Assembly: GCF_041051975.1 (NCBI RefSeq)
Contig: NZ_CP163435.1
Location: forward strand, 2,790,001-2,854,000
From: Streptomyces sp. R21
GTDB lineage: Bacteria > Actinomycetota > Actinomycetes > Streptomycetales > Streptomycetaceae
Length of the DNA stretch: 64,000 bases
Reading direction: 5' to 3'
Each line of letters begins with the position of its first letter. Within the stretch, counting starts at the first letter, position 1. Of the stretch, positions 8,598 through 17,461 are shown in pieces. The position numbers and the translations under genes were made by a program. The notes beneath the pieces are model-generated. The model saw only the letters and a program-made list of their open reading frames with translations, had not been told where the DNA came from and did not search any database.

Positions 8598-9785
8598 TCA
8601 GGTACGTACTTCGAGCAGGGGGACCAGCTGCTCCACCGGCGTCATCGAACCGTGGTTGCCGACCATGGCCGACTCCTTGGGCTCCCGCTCGGACGCGATG
8701 ATCAGGACGTCGTCCTTCGCGGCCGCGACCACGTCGCCGATGCGCCCGTACACCCGTTCGTCGACGTGCGGACCGAACCAGCCCGCCGCTATCGCCTCGT
8801 CCCGCGACGCCACCCAGAACTGCTCGCCGAGCACCTCGCGCCAGCAGGTCAGGACGTCCGACGCGGCGCCCGGCACCGCGTAGACATGGCGGGCGCGGCC
8901 CTCTCCGCCGAGGAGGGCGACGCCGGCGCGCAGCTCCCAGTCCTCGTCGAAGTCGATGCGGTGCTGCTCGTCGAAGGGGATGTCGATCATGCCGTGGTCG
9001 GCGGTGACGTACAGCGCGGAGCGCGGCGGGAGCTGCTCCGCGAGGCGCTGGACCAGCCGGTCCACGTACATCAGCTGGCCGCGCCACGGGTCCGAGTCGA
9101 CGCCGAAGCGGTGGCCCTTGCCGTCCACCTCGGCGTAGTACGTGTAGACCAAGGAGCGGTCGCCCTCGGCCAGTTGCTCGGCGGCGAAGTCCATCCGCTC
9201 CTCGCCGGACAGCCGCCCGTGGAACGTGCCGCCGCTGAGGGCGACCTGGGTGAGCGGCGTGTTCTGGAAGGTCGGGGAGGACACCTGGGCGGTGTGCACA
9301 CCGGCGGCGTCGGCCAGCTGGAAGACCGTGGGGTACGGCTGCCACTTGCGCGGCGAGGTCCACGGGTTCCAGCGGAGCTGGTTCATCAGCTCACCGGTCT
9401 CCGGGTTGCGCGCGGTGTAGCCGGGCAGGCCGTGGGCGCCGGGCGGCAGGCCCGTGCCGACGGAGGCGAGCGAGGTCGCGGTGGTCGCCGGGTAGCCCGC
9501 GGTGATCGGGCGGCCGGTGCCACCGCGGGAGCTCGCGAGGAGCGAGGCCATGAAGGGGGCTTCGTCGGGATGTGCCTTCAGCTGCTCCCAGCCGAGACCG
9601 TCGATCAGAAACACGCAGTTCCGGTCGGCCTCGGTCAGTTCCGGTATGGCGGCGGTCATGCCGGGCACCGCCATACCCGCGGCGAGCGTGGGCAGCAGGT
9701 CGGCGAGCGAGCCGGAACCGTACTCGGGGACGGGAGCGGAGTCGACGGCGAGGGGCTCCGGGTCGTTCCAGGCGGGCAGAGCCAT
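8598..9785 (-). CDS. Nucleotide pyrophosphatase/phosphodiesterase (alkaline phosphatase superfamily)
   Basis: 395 residues. Metal-dependent hydrolase of the AP superfamily. FLIDGLGWEQL supplies the first metal-binding aspartate. The YPATTATSLAS stretch supplies the nucleophilic threonine. YAEVDGKGHRFGVDS and TADHGMIDI supply further Asp/His metal ligands. No signal peptide is evident, so it is probably cytoplasmic; the substrate (nucleotide or phosphodiester) is unknown. Its ATG at 9785 shares one base with the TGA of the DUF5998 gene, indicating translational coupling. Confidence 0.9.
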   Translation of the reverse strand: MALPAWNDPEPLAVDSAPVPEYGSGSLADLLPTLAAGMAVPGMTAAIPELTEADRNCVFLIDGLGWEQLKAHPDEAPFMASLLASSRGGTGRPITAGYPATTATSLASVGTGLPPGAHGLPGYTARNPETGELMNQLRWNPWTSPRKWQPYPTVFQLADAAGVHTAQVSSPTFQNTPLTQVALSGGTFHGRLSGEERMDFAAEQLAEGDRSLVYTYYAEVDGKGHRFGVDSDPWRGQLMYVDRLVQRLAEQLPPRSALYVTADHGMIDIPFDEQHRIDFDEDWELRAGVALLGGEGRARHVYAVPGAASDVLTCWREVLGEQFWVASRDEAIAAGWFGPHVDERVYGRIGDVVAAAKDDVLIIASEREPKESAMVGNHGSMTPVEQLVPLLEVRT

Positions 9786-10372
9786 CAGCGGGCGACGTCC
9801 GCGGTCGCCTCGGAGAGCGACTGTGCGAAGGCGAGGGCCTGGCGCACCGTCTCCGGACCGTCCCCGGCCTCGCTGACGCGCAGGCTCAGGTCGTCCGCCG
9901 TCGAACTTCCCGTGTACCCGTGGTCCGCTTCGCAGTTGGGGTCGCCGCAGGCGGCGGGCTCCAGGTCGATACGGGAGACCGCGCCCCAGCCGATGGTCAG
10001 GACGACCTCGCGGGGCAGCGTGCCCGGCGCGTACGACTCGGGGTTGGCGACGACCCTGCTGACGACGACCGACGAGATCCGGCCGATCTTCACGGACTCC
10101 GTGGACGTCGTGGCGTACGGCGTCGGCGAGGTGGTGTCCGCGTTCTGCTCGTCGGTGTGGCTGACGATGAAACGGTTGCCCGTGAGGACCAGCACGGTCA
10201 CGTGCCGGCGCACCTCGTTCGCGTCGAACGTCGTCTCCTGGTGGACCAGGTACGACCGGATGGGCTCGCCGCCGATCGCGGCCTCCACCGCCTCGGCCAC
10301 GAGGGCCGGGTAGTAGCCGCTGCGCTCGATCGCCGCTCGCAGCCCCTGGGTCGTCGTACTGGTCTTGGCCAT
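9785..10372 (-). CDS. DUF5998 family protein
   Basis: 195 residues from ATG 10372 (MAKTSTTTQGLRAAIERSGYYP). An ATG at 10381 is equally possible and neither start has a strong ribosome site; the more upstream in-frame start at 10462 is less likely. It is a conserved actinobacterial protein of unknown role with mixed alpha/beta composition and no membrane segment. A short cysteine pair, CGDPNC, occurs near residue 145. It is coupled by a one-base overlap to the downstream phosphodiesterase, which suggests a shared process. No function is assigned. Confidence 0.85.
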   Translation of the reverse strand: MAKTSTTTQGLRAAIERSGYYPALVAEAVEAAIGGEPIRSYLVHQETTFDANEVRRHVTVLVLTGNRFIVSHTDEQNADTTSPTPYATTSTESVKIGRISSVVVSRVVANPESYAPGTLPREVVLTIGWGAVSRIDLEPAACGDPNCEADHGYTGSSTADDLSLRVSEAGDGPETVRQALAFAQSLSEATADVAR

Positions 10373-10477
10373 GATGTCCATCTTACGGGCGTGCACTGAC
10401 TGCGAGGCACCGCTCGCGCTCTCTGTCGTGGACTGATCAGACGCGATCGGAGTGATCGGCACGCCGCGAACATCTGT

Positions 10478-13303
10478 TCAATACGCCGGGAGCGTGCGCG
10501 GCCCCAGGTCGTCGCGGACGGGCGCACGCGCCAGCCGCACGGTCGCGCCGAGCACGCTCAGGCCGTGCGGGGCCACGACCACGGGCTCCAGGGAGACGGC
10601 GACGACCTCCGGATGGTCGTCGACGAGCCGCGACACCCGCAGCATCAGCTCTTCGAGCGCGGCGGTGTCCACCGGTGCCGAGCCGCGCCAGCCGAAGAGG
10701 AGCGGTGCCGTCCGGATCGATCGGACCAGCGAGGTCGCGTCCCGGTCGGTGACCGGGATCAGGCGGTGCGCCGTATCCCCGAGCAGCTCGGAGGCGGCCC
10801 CGGCGAGCCCGAAGGAGAGCACCGCTCCGGCCGCCGGGTCGATCACCGTGCGGACGACCGTGTCGACACCGCGCGGCGCCATCGCCTGCACGACCGGGCG
10901 CAGCTCCTCGGGCTTCCCGAAGAGGCTGGTCAATTCGGCGTACGCGCGCCGCAGTTGCTCCTCGTCCGCCAGATCCAGGCGAACGCCGCCGAGGTCGGCG
11001 CGGTGGCGCAGGTGCGGGGCAGTGGTCTTGAGGGCCACGGGGTAGCCGAGGGTGCGCGCGGCGGCCACGGCGTCGTCGGGGGTGGGCGCGGGCAGGGCAC
11101 GGCGTACGTCGATGCCGTACCGCCCGAGCAGCTCGCAGGCGTCCTCCGGGCCGAGCGTCAGCCCCTGCCCCTGTGCGAGCAGTGAGTCGATCAGGGCGGC
11201 GGCGCCCTTCTCGTCGATGTCCTCGTACTCGGGCACCTTGCCGGGCTCGGCGGCCTCGCGCCGCCACTGGGCGTACTTCACGGCTTCACCGAGCGCACGG
11301 ACGGCACGCTCGGCGGCGGGGTAAGCGGGGATGAGGCGGGCGTCTTCCGGAGCGGCTTCCTCGGTGGGCAGGCGTTCCTCAAGGCGGAACGGGCGGGCAC
11401 CGCCGGCGACGCCGGGTGCCGTCGCGTCGGCCCGGGGTGCAGTGCTGGCAGCGGCGGAGAGTGCCTCCGCGAGGCCGCCGAGTTCCACGTGCACCACGAG
11501 CACGGGCTTGGCGGGGGCCGCGGCCGCGGCGGAGCGGAGCGCTTCCGCGAGGGCCTCGTCGGCCACGGACGTCTCCCCCAGGGCGGGGATCGCGGTGACG
11601 ACGACCGCGTCGCACGCGTCGTCGGCCAGCGCCCGCGACACCGCCGCGTGGAAGTCCTCGGCCGAGGCCGCCGTCGTCAGGTCCAGCGGCGACAGCGGTC
11701 GCAGCCCCTGGGCGAGGCAGGCGTCGTAGGTGAGCAGGCCCAGTGACTCGGAGTTCCCGAGGATCGCCACGCGGGGCCCGGCGGGGAGCGGCTGGCGGGC
11801 CAGCAGCAGACCGGCGTCGACGAGTTCGGTGATCGTGTCCACCCGGATGACCCCGGCCTGCCGCAGCAGCGCCGAGACCGTCGCGTGCGGGAGGCGGGTG
11901 GCCTGTACGGCATGCCCCTGGGGGGCCGCTCCCCCGTGCCGCGCTCCCTGGACCACGACCAGCGGCTTCGAGGCGGCCGTCCGCCGTGCGAGCCGGGTGA
12001 ACTTGCGGGGGTTGCCGATGGATTCGAGGTACATCAGCGCGACGTCGGTGTCCGGGTCGTCGTACCAGTACTGGACGACGTCGTTGCCGGACACGTCCGC
12101 CCGGTTTCCCGAGGAGACGAAGGTCGACACACCCGTCACCCCGGTGACGCCGCCGCCGCGCCGGTGCAGCCGGGAGAGCAGGGCGATGCCGATCGCGCCG
12201 GACTGCGCGAAGAGGCCGATCCGCCCGGGGCGCGGCATCTCGGGCGCCAGGGAGGCGTTGAGCCGCACGTCGGGGGACGTGTTGATGACGCCGAAGGCGT
12301 TGGGGCCGATGATGCGCATGCCGTACGTACGGGCCTGGCGCACGAGTTCGCGCTGGCGTTCGCGCCCGGCCCGACCGCTCTCGGCGTATCCGGCGGAGAC
12401 GACCACGAGCCCCTGCACACCGTGCTCGCCGCACTCCGCGACGACCTCGGGCACGAGCGGCTCGGGGACGGCGACGACGGCGAGGTCGACGGGCTCGGGG
12501 ATGTCCCTGACGGAGCGGTACGCGGGGACGCCGTCGAGTTCCTTGTCCTGAACAGCCCTGTTCACGGCGTACAGACGGCCGGTGAACCCGGCGTCCCGCA
12601 GATTGTCGAGGACGCTGCGCCCCACCCCGCCGGGTGTGCGGCCCGCGCCGATGACGGCGACCGAGCCGGGTGCGAGCAGCCGTTGCACGGACCGCGCCTC
12701 GGCGCGCTGCTCCCGCGCGCGCTGCACGGCCAGCGACCGGTCGGTGGGCTCCAGGTCGAACTCCAGGCGGACGACGCCGTCCTCGAAGCTGCGCTTCTGT
12801 GTGTACCCGGCGTCCGTGAACACCTTGATCATCTTGTTGTTGGCGGGCAGCACCTCGGCGGCGAAGCGCCGGATGCCGCGCTCGCGCGCGACGGCCGCCA
12901 CGTGTTCGAGCAGGGCTGAGGCGACACCGCGGCCCTGGTGGGCGTCCTGCACGAGGAAGGCGACCTCGGCCTCGTCGGCGGGCGAGGAGGCGGGCAGGCC
13001 ATCGGGATTAATACGGTCATAGCGTACGGTGGCGATGAACTCGCCGCCGACCGTGGCCGCGAGACCCACCCGGTCCACAAAGTCGTGGTGCGTGAAGCGG
13101 TGGACGTCCTTGGCGGACAGTCGTGGGTACGGCGCGAAGAAGCGGTAGTACTTCGACTCGTCGGAGACCTGCTCGTAGAAGCTGACCAGGCGCTCGGCGT
13201 CGTCGACGGTGATGGGCCTGATGCGCGCGGTGCCGCCGTCGCGCAGCACCACGTCGGCTTCCCAGTGGGCGGGGTACTCGTGCCGGTCCGACGAGGTCTG
13301 CAT
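10478..13303 (-). CDS. GNAT acetyltransferase fused to acyl-CoA synthetase (NDP-forming)-like protein
   Basis: 941 residues from ATG 13303 (an in-frame start at 13333 is less likely). Domains in order: GNAT (about 20-190, with the acetyl-CoA loop VQDAHQGRGVASALL), a CoA-binding Rossmann domain (SVAVIGAGRTPGGVG, about 215-310), a succinyl-CoA-ligase-like flavodoxin region (RIGLFAQSGAIG), and a C-terminal ATP-grasp domain (YPVALKTTAPHLRHRADLGG, about 720-935). Fusions of this kind include PatA/Pat protein acetyltransferases that regulate acetyl-CoA synthetase; in S. lividans SlPatA the GNAT domain is, as I recall, at the other end. A histidine in the GHAVQATRLPH stretch may align with the synthetase catalytic His, but the motif is divergent. 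It therefore could be regulatory or an acyl-CoA ligase. Confidence 0.88.
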   Translation of the reverse strand: MQTSSDRHEYPAHWEADVVLRDGGTARIRPITVDDAERLVSFYEQVSDESKYYRFFAPYPRLSAKDVHRFTHHDFVDRVGLAATVGGEFIATVRYDRINPDGLPASSPADEAEVAFLVQDAHQGRGVASALLEHVAAVARERGIRRFAAEVLPANNKMIKVFTDAGYTQKRSFEDGVVRLEFDLEPTDRSLAVQRAREQRAEARSVQRLLAPGSVAVIGAGRTPGGVGRSVLDNLRDAGFTGRLYAVNRAVQDKELDGVPAYRSVRDIPEPVDLAVVAVPEPLVPEVVAECGEHGVQGLVVVSAGYAESGRAGRERQRELVRQARTYGMRIIGPNAFGVINTSPDVRLNASLAPEMPRPGRIGLFAQSGAIGIALLSRLHRRGGGVTGVTGVSTFVSSGNRADVSGNDVVQYWYDDPDTDVALMYLESIGNPRKFTRLARRTAASKPLVVVQGARHGGAAPQGHAVQATRLPHATVSALLRQAGVIRVDTITELVDAGLLLARQPLPAGPRVAILGNSESLGLLTYDACLAQGLRPLSPLDLTTAASAEDFHAAVSRALADDACDAVVVTAIPALGETSVADEALAEALRSAAAAAPAKPVLVVHVELGGLAEALSAAASTAPRADATAPGVAGGARPFRLEERLPTEEAAPEDARLIPAYPAAERAVRALGEAVKYAQWRREAAEPGKVPEYEDIDEKGAAALIDSLLAQGQGLTLGPEDACELLGRYGIDVRRALPAPTPDDAVAAARTLGYPVALKTTAPHLRHRADLGGVRLDLADEEQLRRAYAELTSLFGKPEELRPVVQAMAPRGVDTVVRTVIDPAAGAVLSFGLAGAASELLGDTAHRLIPVTDRDATSLVRSIRTAPLLFGWRGSAPVDTAALEELMLRVSRLVDDHPEVVAVSLEPVVVAPHGLSVLGATVRLARAPVRDDLGPRTLPAY

Positions 13304-13477
13304 GGGCCCCAGAGTACGGCTCGCGTCCGACAACGGCGCGAGGCAGGCTATGGGGCAGCATGGGCGGCCGAGGGGCGCAAGCCGGTCCCGAGCCGGGACC
13401 CGGGGCCGCGCCGGGCACGCTTCACCGTATGGGATAATGGTCTAGACAACCCTGAGACATCTGAAGGGCAGCATCAC

Positions 13478-13759
13478 ATGGCTGAGCGCCGCGTCAACGT
13501 CGGGTGGGCCGAGGGCCTTCATGCCCGCCCCGCCTCCATCTTCGTCCGGGCGGCCACGGCCTCCGGGGTCCCCGTGACGATCGCCAAGGCCGACGGCAAC
13601 CCCGTCAACGCGGCCTCCATGCTCGCGGTCCTCGGGCTGGGCGCCCAGGGCGGCGAGGAGATCGTCCTCGCGTCGGACGCCGAGGGTGCGGACGCCGCCC
13701 TCGACCGTCTGGCGAAGCTGGTCGCCGAGGGGCTCGAGGAGCTTCCCGAGACCGTCTGA
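13478..13759 (+). CDS. ptsH: Phosphocarrier protein HPr
   Basis: 93 residues. Relays phosphate from enzyme I to the sugar-specific IIA proteins of the PEP phosphotransferase system. The phosphorylated His15 lies in GLHARPAS. Ser47 in NAASMLAVLGLG sits where low-GC Gram-positives phosphorylate HPr, but Streptomyces is not known to use this as a main catabolite switch. ATG 13478 was chosen because the translation MAERRVNVGWAEGLHARP is a standard HPr N-terminus and a GAAGGG ribosome site precedes it. A GATAAT-like -10 element is present at 13433-13438, without an obvious -35. A very strong terminator follows. Confidence 0.96.
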   Translation: MAERRVNVGWAEGLHARPASIFVRAATASGVPVTIAKADGNPVNAASMLAVLGLGAQGGEEIVLASDAEGADAALDRLAKLVAEGLEELPETV

Positions 13760-13775
13760 GAAGTTCGGACACCGT

Positions 13776-13824
13776 ACGGCGGAGCCGCGCCACCCTCTCC
13801 GGGTGGCGCGGCTCCGCCGTTTTT
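13776..13824 (+). terminator. Intrinsic terminator of ptsH
   Basis: Perfect 20-base stem (13776-13795 with 13801-13820), 5-base loop, followed by a run of T at 13820-13824. This is a textbook rho-independent terminator. Confidence 0.96.
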
Positions 13825-13969
13825 CACGCCTTACGTTGAGTGCACGGCCTTTCGTGCACCGTCTCACACAGGCACGGAAATGGATCGCACGAGAATTCCG
13901 GGCACGCTGAAATAGGGGCAGCGGAAATAGCACACCGCCGAATATCCCTCTTTGTATACGGTGCTTCTG

Positions 13970-14665
13970 TTAATGACGCAGGCTCGTCATGTTTACGGGA
14001 TGTTGCGAAGTCCTCACACGCTCCGGGCGCTCTCCCGTGCCGGGAAAGCGAAGCCGGTGCGCGGCCGTGGCGCGCTCGGTGTGCAGTGCCGTGATCGACC
14101 GGGCGCGCTCACTGTCGCCGCGCGCGACGGCGTCCACGATCGCGCCATGCTCACCCCAGGACTCCGCGGGGTTGGCCGGCACCTCGACCGCGTACATCCA
14201 GGCGATCTTGTGCCGCAGCTGGGCCAGCGTGGAGGTCAGCGCGGGGCTTCCGGAGGCCTGCGCGAGCGTCTCGTGGAACCAACCGCCCAACGAGCGCAGA
14301 TCCTCGCTGTGGCCCCTCCTGGCGCGCTCCTGACCCAACCTGACCAGGCCTCGCAGCACCTTGAGGTGGGCCTCGGTGCGCCGCTGCGCGGCCCTGGCGG
14401 CGCCCAGCGGCTCCAGCAGCATGCGCATCTCCAGCAGGTCGGAGGCCTCCAGCTCGGTCGGCTCCGCGACGCACGCGCCCGCGTGCCGGCGCGTCACGAC
14501 GAAGCCCTCCGCCTCCAGCGTGCGCAGGGCCTCGCGGACGGGGACGCGCGAGACGCCGTAGCGGCGTGCGAGCAGTTCCTCGGTGAGCCGGCCGCCTCGT
14601 TCGTAGACACCCGCGATGATGTCGTCACGGATCGCCGTGCATACCGAGTGCGCCGGAATACGCAT
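13970..14665 (-). CDS. GntR-family transcriptional regulator (FadR/FCD type)
   Basis: 231 residues. The N-terminal winged helix (about 1-70) contains LLARRYGVSRVPVREALRTLEAEGFV, the standard GntR recognition region. The C-terminal FCD domain (about 85-215) contains LLEMRMLLEPLGAARAAQR and a spread of His/Asp/Glu residues that can bind metal or a carboxylate ligand. It is monocistronic, convergent with ptsH, and its target genes are not evident from the neighbourhood. ATG 14665 is a natural start. Confidence 0.9.
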   Translation of the reverse strand: MRIPAHSVCTAIRDDIIAGVYERGGRLTEELLARRYGVSRVPVREALRTLEAEGFVVTRRHAGACVAEPTELEASDLLEMRMLLEPLGAARAAQRRTEAHLKVLRGLVRLGQERARRGHSEDLRSLGGWFHETLAQASGSPALTSTLAQLRHKIAWMYAVEVPANPAESWGEHGAIVDAVARGDSERARSITALHTERATAAHRLRFPGTGERPERVRTSQHPVNMTSLRH

Positions 14666-14802
14666 GACCGGACCTCCGCTTTAATCCCCGTGAAACGCCA
14701 TCGATTGACGCTTGTTCAGTGACTCTATTGCAGATGGCGGGAATTTCCGATGGCGGGCCGGAATCCATGGATATTTTTTGGACAGACGGCCGTTCGAAGC
14801 GA

Positions 14803-14833
14803 CGAAGCCCCGGCTCGGTGAACCGGGGCTTCG
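14803..14833 (-). terminator. Terminator of the M23 peptidase gene
   Basis: Perfect 11-base inverted repeat (14803-14813 with 14823-14833), 9-base loop, 41 bases past the peptidase stop. There is no U tract in the minus-strand transcript, as is common in Streptomyces. Confidence 0.75.
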
Positions 14834-14873
14834 GAAGCGGTGCGGAGAAGCGATGACGCGGTGAAGCGGGTCG

Positions 14874-15638
14874 TCAGACGTTCAGGCCGTGCGAGCGGAG
14901 GTAGGCGACGGGGTCGATGTCCGAGCCGTACTCAGCGGTCGTGCGGGCCTCGAAGTGGAGGTGCGGCCCGGTGGTGTTGCCGGTGGAGCCCGAGAGGCCT
15001 ATCTGCTGGCCCGGGGTGACCGCCTGGCCGACGGAGACGCCGATGGACGACAGGTGGCCGTACTGGGTGTACGTGCCGTCGTTCATCTTGATGACCACGT
15101 TGTTGCCGTAGGCGCCGCCCCAGCCGGCCTCGACGACGGTGCCGGAGCCGACGGCGTGCACGGACGTGCCGGAGGCGGCGTGGAAGTCGACGCCGGTGTG
15201 ACTGCCGGAGGACCAGAGGCTGCCGCCGGTCTTGTAGCCGGTGGAGATGTACGAGCCGGTGATCGGCAGGACGAAGCTGTTGAGGCGCTTGCGCTCGGCG
15301 GCCCGGGCGGCGCGGGCCTTGGCCTCGCGCTCCTCCTTGGCCTTCTCGGCGGCACGCTTCTGCGCGGCCTCCTGGGCCTTCTTCAGCGCGACCGCCTCGT
15401 CGGCGGCGTGCTGCTGGGCGGCGGCCTGTGCGTCGATCTGGTCGGCGAGCGAGTCGCCGATGGTGATGGCCTGGGTCAGCCCCGTCTCCTCGACGGAGGT
15501 GTCCGCGGCGAACGCCGGGGCGGCCAGAGTGCCGATGACACCGGTGGTGGTGAGTGCGGCGACGCCCACGGCATGCGTGGTCGTGCGCTTCACTCGGCTC
15601 GGGCGACGGTGCTTCCCGGTGGCGCGGGTGAACGCCAT
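14874..15638 (-). CDS. Secreted M23 (LytM) peptidoglycan endopeptidase
   Basis: 254 residues. A basic N-terminus and hydrophobic core lead to a probable signal-peptidase site after LAAPAFA (about residue 44). An Ala/Lys/Glu-rich coiled coil (about 65-115) then precedes the M23 domain (about 125-254). Zinc ligands are visible in GSHTGVDF and in GPHLHFE. It should cleave peptidoglycan cross-bridges outside the membrane during wall remodelling. The long leader is a c-di-AMP riboswitch, which matches the known association of this riboswitch with wall hydrolases in Actinobacteria; expression is expected to fall when c-di-AMP is high. Confidence 0.95.
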   Translation of the reverse strand: MAFTRATGKHRRPSRVKRTTTHAVGVAALTTTGVIGTLAAPAFAADTSVEETGLTQAITIGDSLADQIDAQAAAQQHAADEAVALKKAQEAAQKRAAEKAKEEREAKARAARAAERKRLNSFVLPITGSYISTGYKTGGSLWSSGSHTGVDFHAASGTSVHAVGSGTVVEAGWGGAYGNNVVIKMNDGTYTQYGHLSSIGVSVGQAVTPGQQIGLSGSTGNTTGPHLHFEARTTAEYGSDIDPVAYLRSHGLNV

Positions 15639-15664
15639 GAAGTGGCTGGTCCTTTCCTTCCTTC

Positions 15665-15807
15665 TCGCCTACCGGGTTAGCTGACGGGTTCGGAGCAGGA
15701 AGGTCTCCTACGGGCCCCCTTCGCTGCGCGAAGGGCGTCCGATTCACCCCAGGGACTACGTATGGGTCCCCGGCTCCCCTGGCTCGCGCCGTACGGGGAC
15801 TCGGCGA
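15665..15807 (-). ncRNA. c-di-AMP riboswitch (ydaO/yuaA type)
   Basis: The minus-strand leader carries the conserved ydaO core blocks in order: AGGGGAGCCGGGGACCC, GGGGTGAATCGG, a variable hairpin (about 15718-15736), GGAGACCTTCCTGCTCCGA, then ACCCGTCAGCTAACCCGGTA. The closing P1 stem can form between TCGCC (15803-15807) and GGCGA (15665-15669). The element ends 27 bases before the peptidase ATG, with an AAAGGA ribosome site in the gap. The identification rests on motif recognition only; a covariance-model search was not run. Confidence 0.93.
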
Positions 15808-15968
15808 TGACTGTCCGGTGCCGCGGACGCGGCGCACTGCCTGACGAACAGCCGGACCGACGCTAAGGGGGACGTCTTTCAATCGACAAACGGATCACGG
15901 CATTTGTAGCGCATGCCACAGGGCAGACAGGCAACCTCCCCATCAACTCCCAATCAATATGGACAAAT

Positions 15969-16004
15969 GGGGGCCCAGGTGACTCTTTCGCCACCTGGGC
16001 CCCC
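15969..16004 (-). terminator. Terminator downstream of the M16 peptidase pair
   Basis: Perfect 13-base inverted repeat (15969-15981 with 15992-16004) with a 10-base loop, 70 bases past the stop at 16073. It also insulates the riboswitch transcript from read-through. Confidence 0.85.
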
Positions 16005-16036
16005 ATGGGGTCATGCCCTTATGTCCGACTGTGCGG

Positions 16037-16080
16037 CTTCTACTCCGCTACTTCTCCGCTACTTCTCCACTGCTACTCCG
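16037..16080. repeat. Short imperfect tandem repeat
   Basis: Several copies of an 8-11-base unit of the form CTACTTCTCCG/CTACTCCG overlap the last codons of the M16 gene and its 3' flank. Probably slippage; no function is suggested. Confidence 0.6.
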
Positions 16081-17461
16081 CAGATACGACGCTCACTTCG
16101 CCGATGCCGAGCGCCTTGACGGGCTCCTCGATCTGCGCGGCATCGCCCACGAGGACGGTCACCAGGCGGTCCACCGGGAAGGCGTTCACGGCGGCCGCGG
16201 TGGCCTCCACGGTGCCCGTCGCGGCGAGCTGCTGGTACAGCGTGGCCTGGAAGTCGTCCGGCAGGAACTGCTCGACCTGGTCGGCGAGCGTGCTCGCGAC
16301 GGCCGCCGCGGTCTCGAACTTGAGGGGCGCGACGCCCACCAGGTTCTGCACGGCGACGTCGCGCTCGGCGTCCGTCAGGCCTTCGGCCGCCAGGGTGCGC
16401 AGCACCTTCCAGAGGTCGTCGAGCGCGGGGCCGGTGTTCGGCGTGTCGACGGAGCCGCTGATCGCGAGCATCGCGGCGCCCGTGCCGTCCGCGGCGGAGC
16501 GCAGTACCTGACCGAACGCCCGTACACCGTAGGTGTATCCCTTTTCCTCGCGCAGGACCCGGTCCAGGCGGGAGGTGAGGGTGCCGCCGAGGCAGTACGT
16601 CCCGAGCACCTGGGCGGGCCAGACGCGGTCGTGCCTGTCGGCTCCGACGCGGCCGATGAGCAGCTGCGTCTGGACGGCGCCGGGGCGGTCCACGATGATC
16701 ACGCGGCCGGCGTCGTCGGCGGTCACCGGCGGCACGGGACGCGGCTCGGCGGTCGAACCGGTCCAGGAGCCGAGGGTGTCGGCGAGCAGCGCGTCGAGGT
16801 CCGTACCCGTGAGATCGCCGACGACGACGGCCGTGGCCGTGGCGGGGCGCACATGCTTCTCGTAGAAGGCGCGTACGGCGGCCGAGTCGATGGCCGTGAC
16901 CGTCTCCTCGGTGCCCTGGCGCGGGCGCGACATACGGGCGGTCGCCGGGAACAGTTGCTTGGAGAGCTCCTTGGCGGCGCGGCGGGCCGGGTTGGCGCTC
17001 TCGTGCGGGATCTCGTCGAGCCGGTTGCGCACCAGCCGCTCGACCTCGCTGTCCGCGAACGCCGGTGCCCTGAGGGCGTCGGCGACCAGACCGAGAGCCT
17101 TGGGGAGGCGCGAGACGGGGACTTCGAGCGACAGGCGTACGCCGGGGTGGTCGGCGTGCGCGTCGAGCGTGGCGCCGCAGCGCTCCAGCTCGGCGGCGAA
17201 CTCCTCGGCGGAGTGCTTGTCGGTGCCTTCGGAGAAGGCCCTCGCCATGATCGTGGCGACGCCGTCGAGGCCGGCCGGTTCGGCGTCCAGCGGAGCGTCG
17301 AGGATCACCTCGACGGCGACGACCTGCTGGCCGGGGCGGTGGCAGCGCAGCACGGTCAGGCCGTTACCGAGCGTGTCGCGCTCGGGGGCGGGGAAGGCCC
17401 AGGGCTTGGGCTCGCCCGCCTGCGGCTGGGGGTGGAAGTCCATCGTGGCGAGCTCGGTCAC
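16073..17461 (-). CDS. M16 family peptidase-like protein, non-catalytic partner
   Basis: 462 residues with the duplicated M16 (pitrilysin/MPP) fold. The zinc motif HXXEH is absent: the corresponding region reads GLDGVATIMARAFSEGTDKH. The substrate-binding R..Y element of the second half is retained in LREEKGYTYGVRA. This is the pattern of the alpha-type subunit in heterodimeric M16 peptidases. Its start overlaps the stop of the catalytic partner by four bases (17458-17461), so the two are made together and very probably form one active site at their interface. Confidence 0.9.
   Translation of the reverse strand: MTELATMDFHPQPQAGEPKPWAFPAPERDTLGNGLTVLRCHRPGQQVVAVEVILDAPLDAEPAGLDGVATIMARAFSEGTDKHSAEEFAAELERCGATLDAHADHPGVRLSLEVPVSRLPKALGLVADALRAPAFADSEVERLVRNRLDEIPHESANPARRAAKELSKQLFPATARMSRPRQGTEETVTAIDSAAVRAFYEKHVRPATATAVVVGDLTGTDLDALLADTLGSWTGSTAEPRPVPPVTADDAGRVIIVDRPGAVQTQLLIGRVGADRHDRVWPAQVLGTYCLGGTLTSRLDRVLREEKGYTYGVRAFGQVLRSAADGTGAAMLAISGSVDTPNTGPALDDLWKVLRTLAAEGLTDAERDVAVQNLVGVAPLKFETAAAVASTLADQVEQFLPDDFQATLYQQLAATGTVEATAAAVNAFPVDRLVTVLVGDAAQIEEPVKALGIGEVSVVSAE

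Noticed and set aside
13953..13964. GntR operator candidate TTGTATACGG
   Set aside because: It lies downstream of the GntR gene rather than in its promoter and matches only a short GTATAC palindrome.
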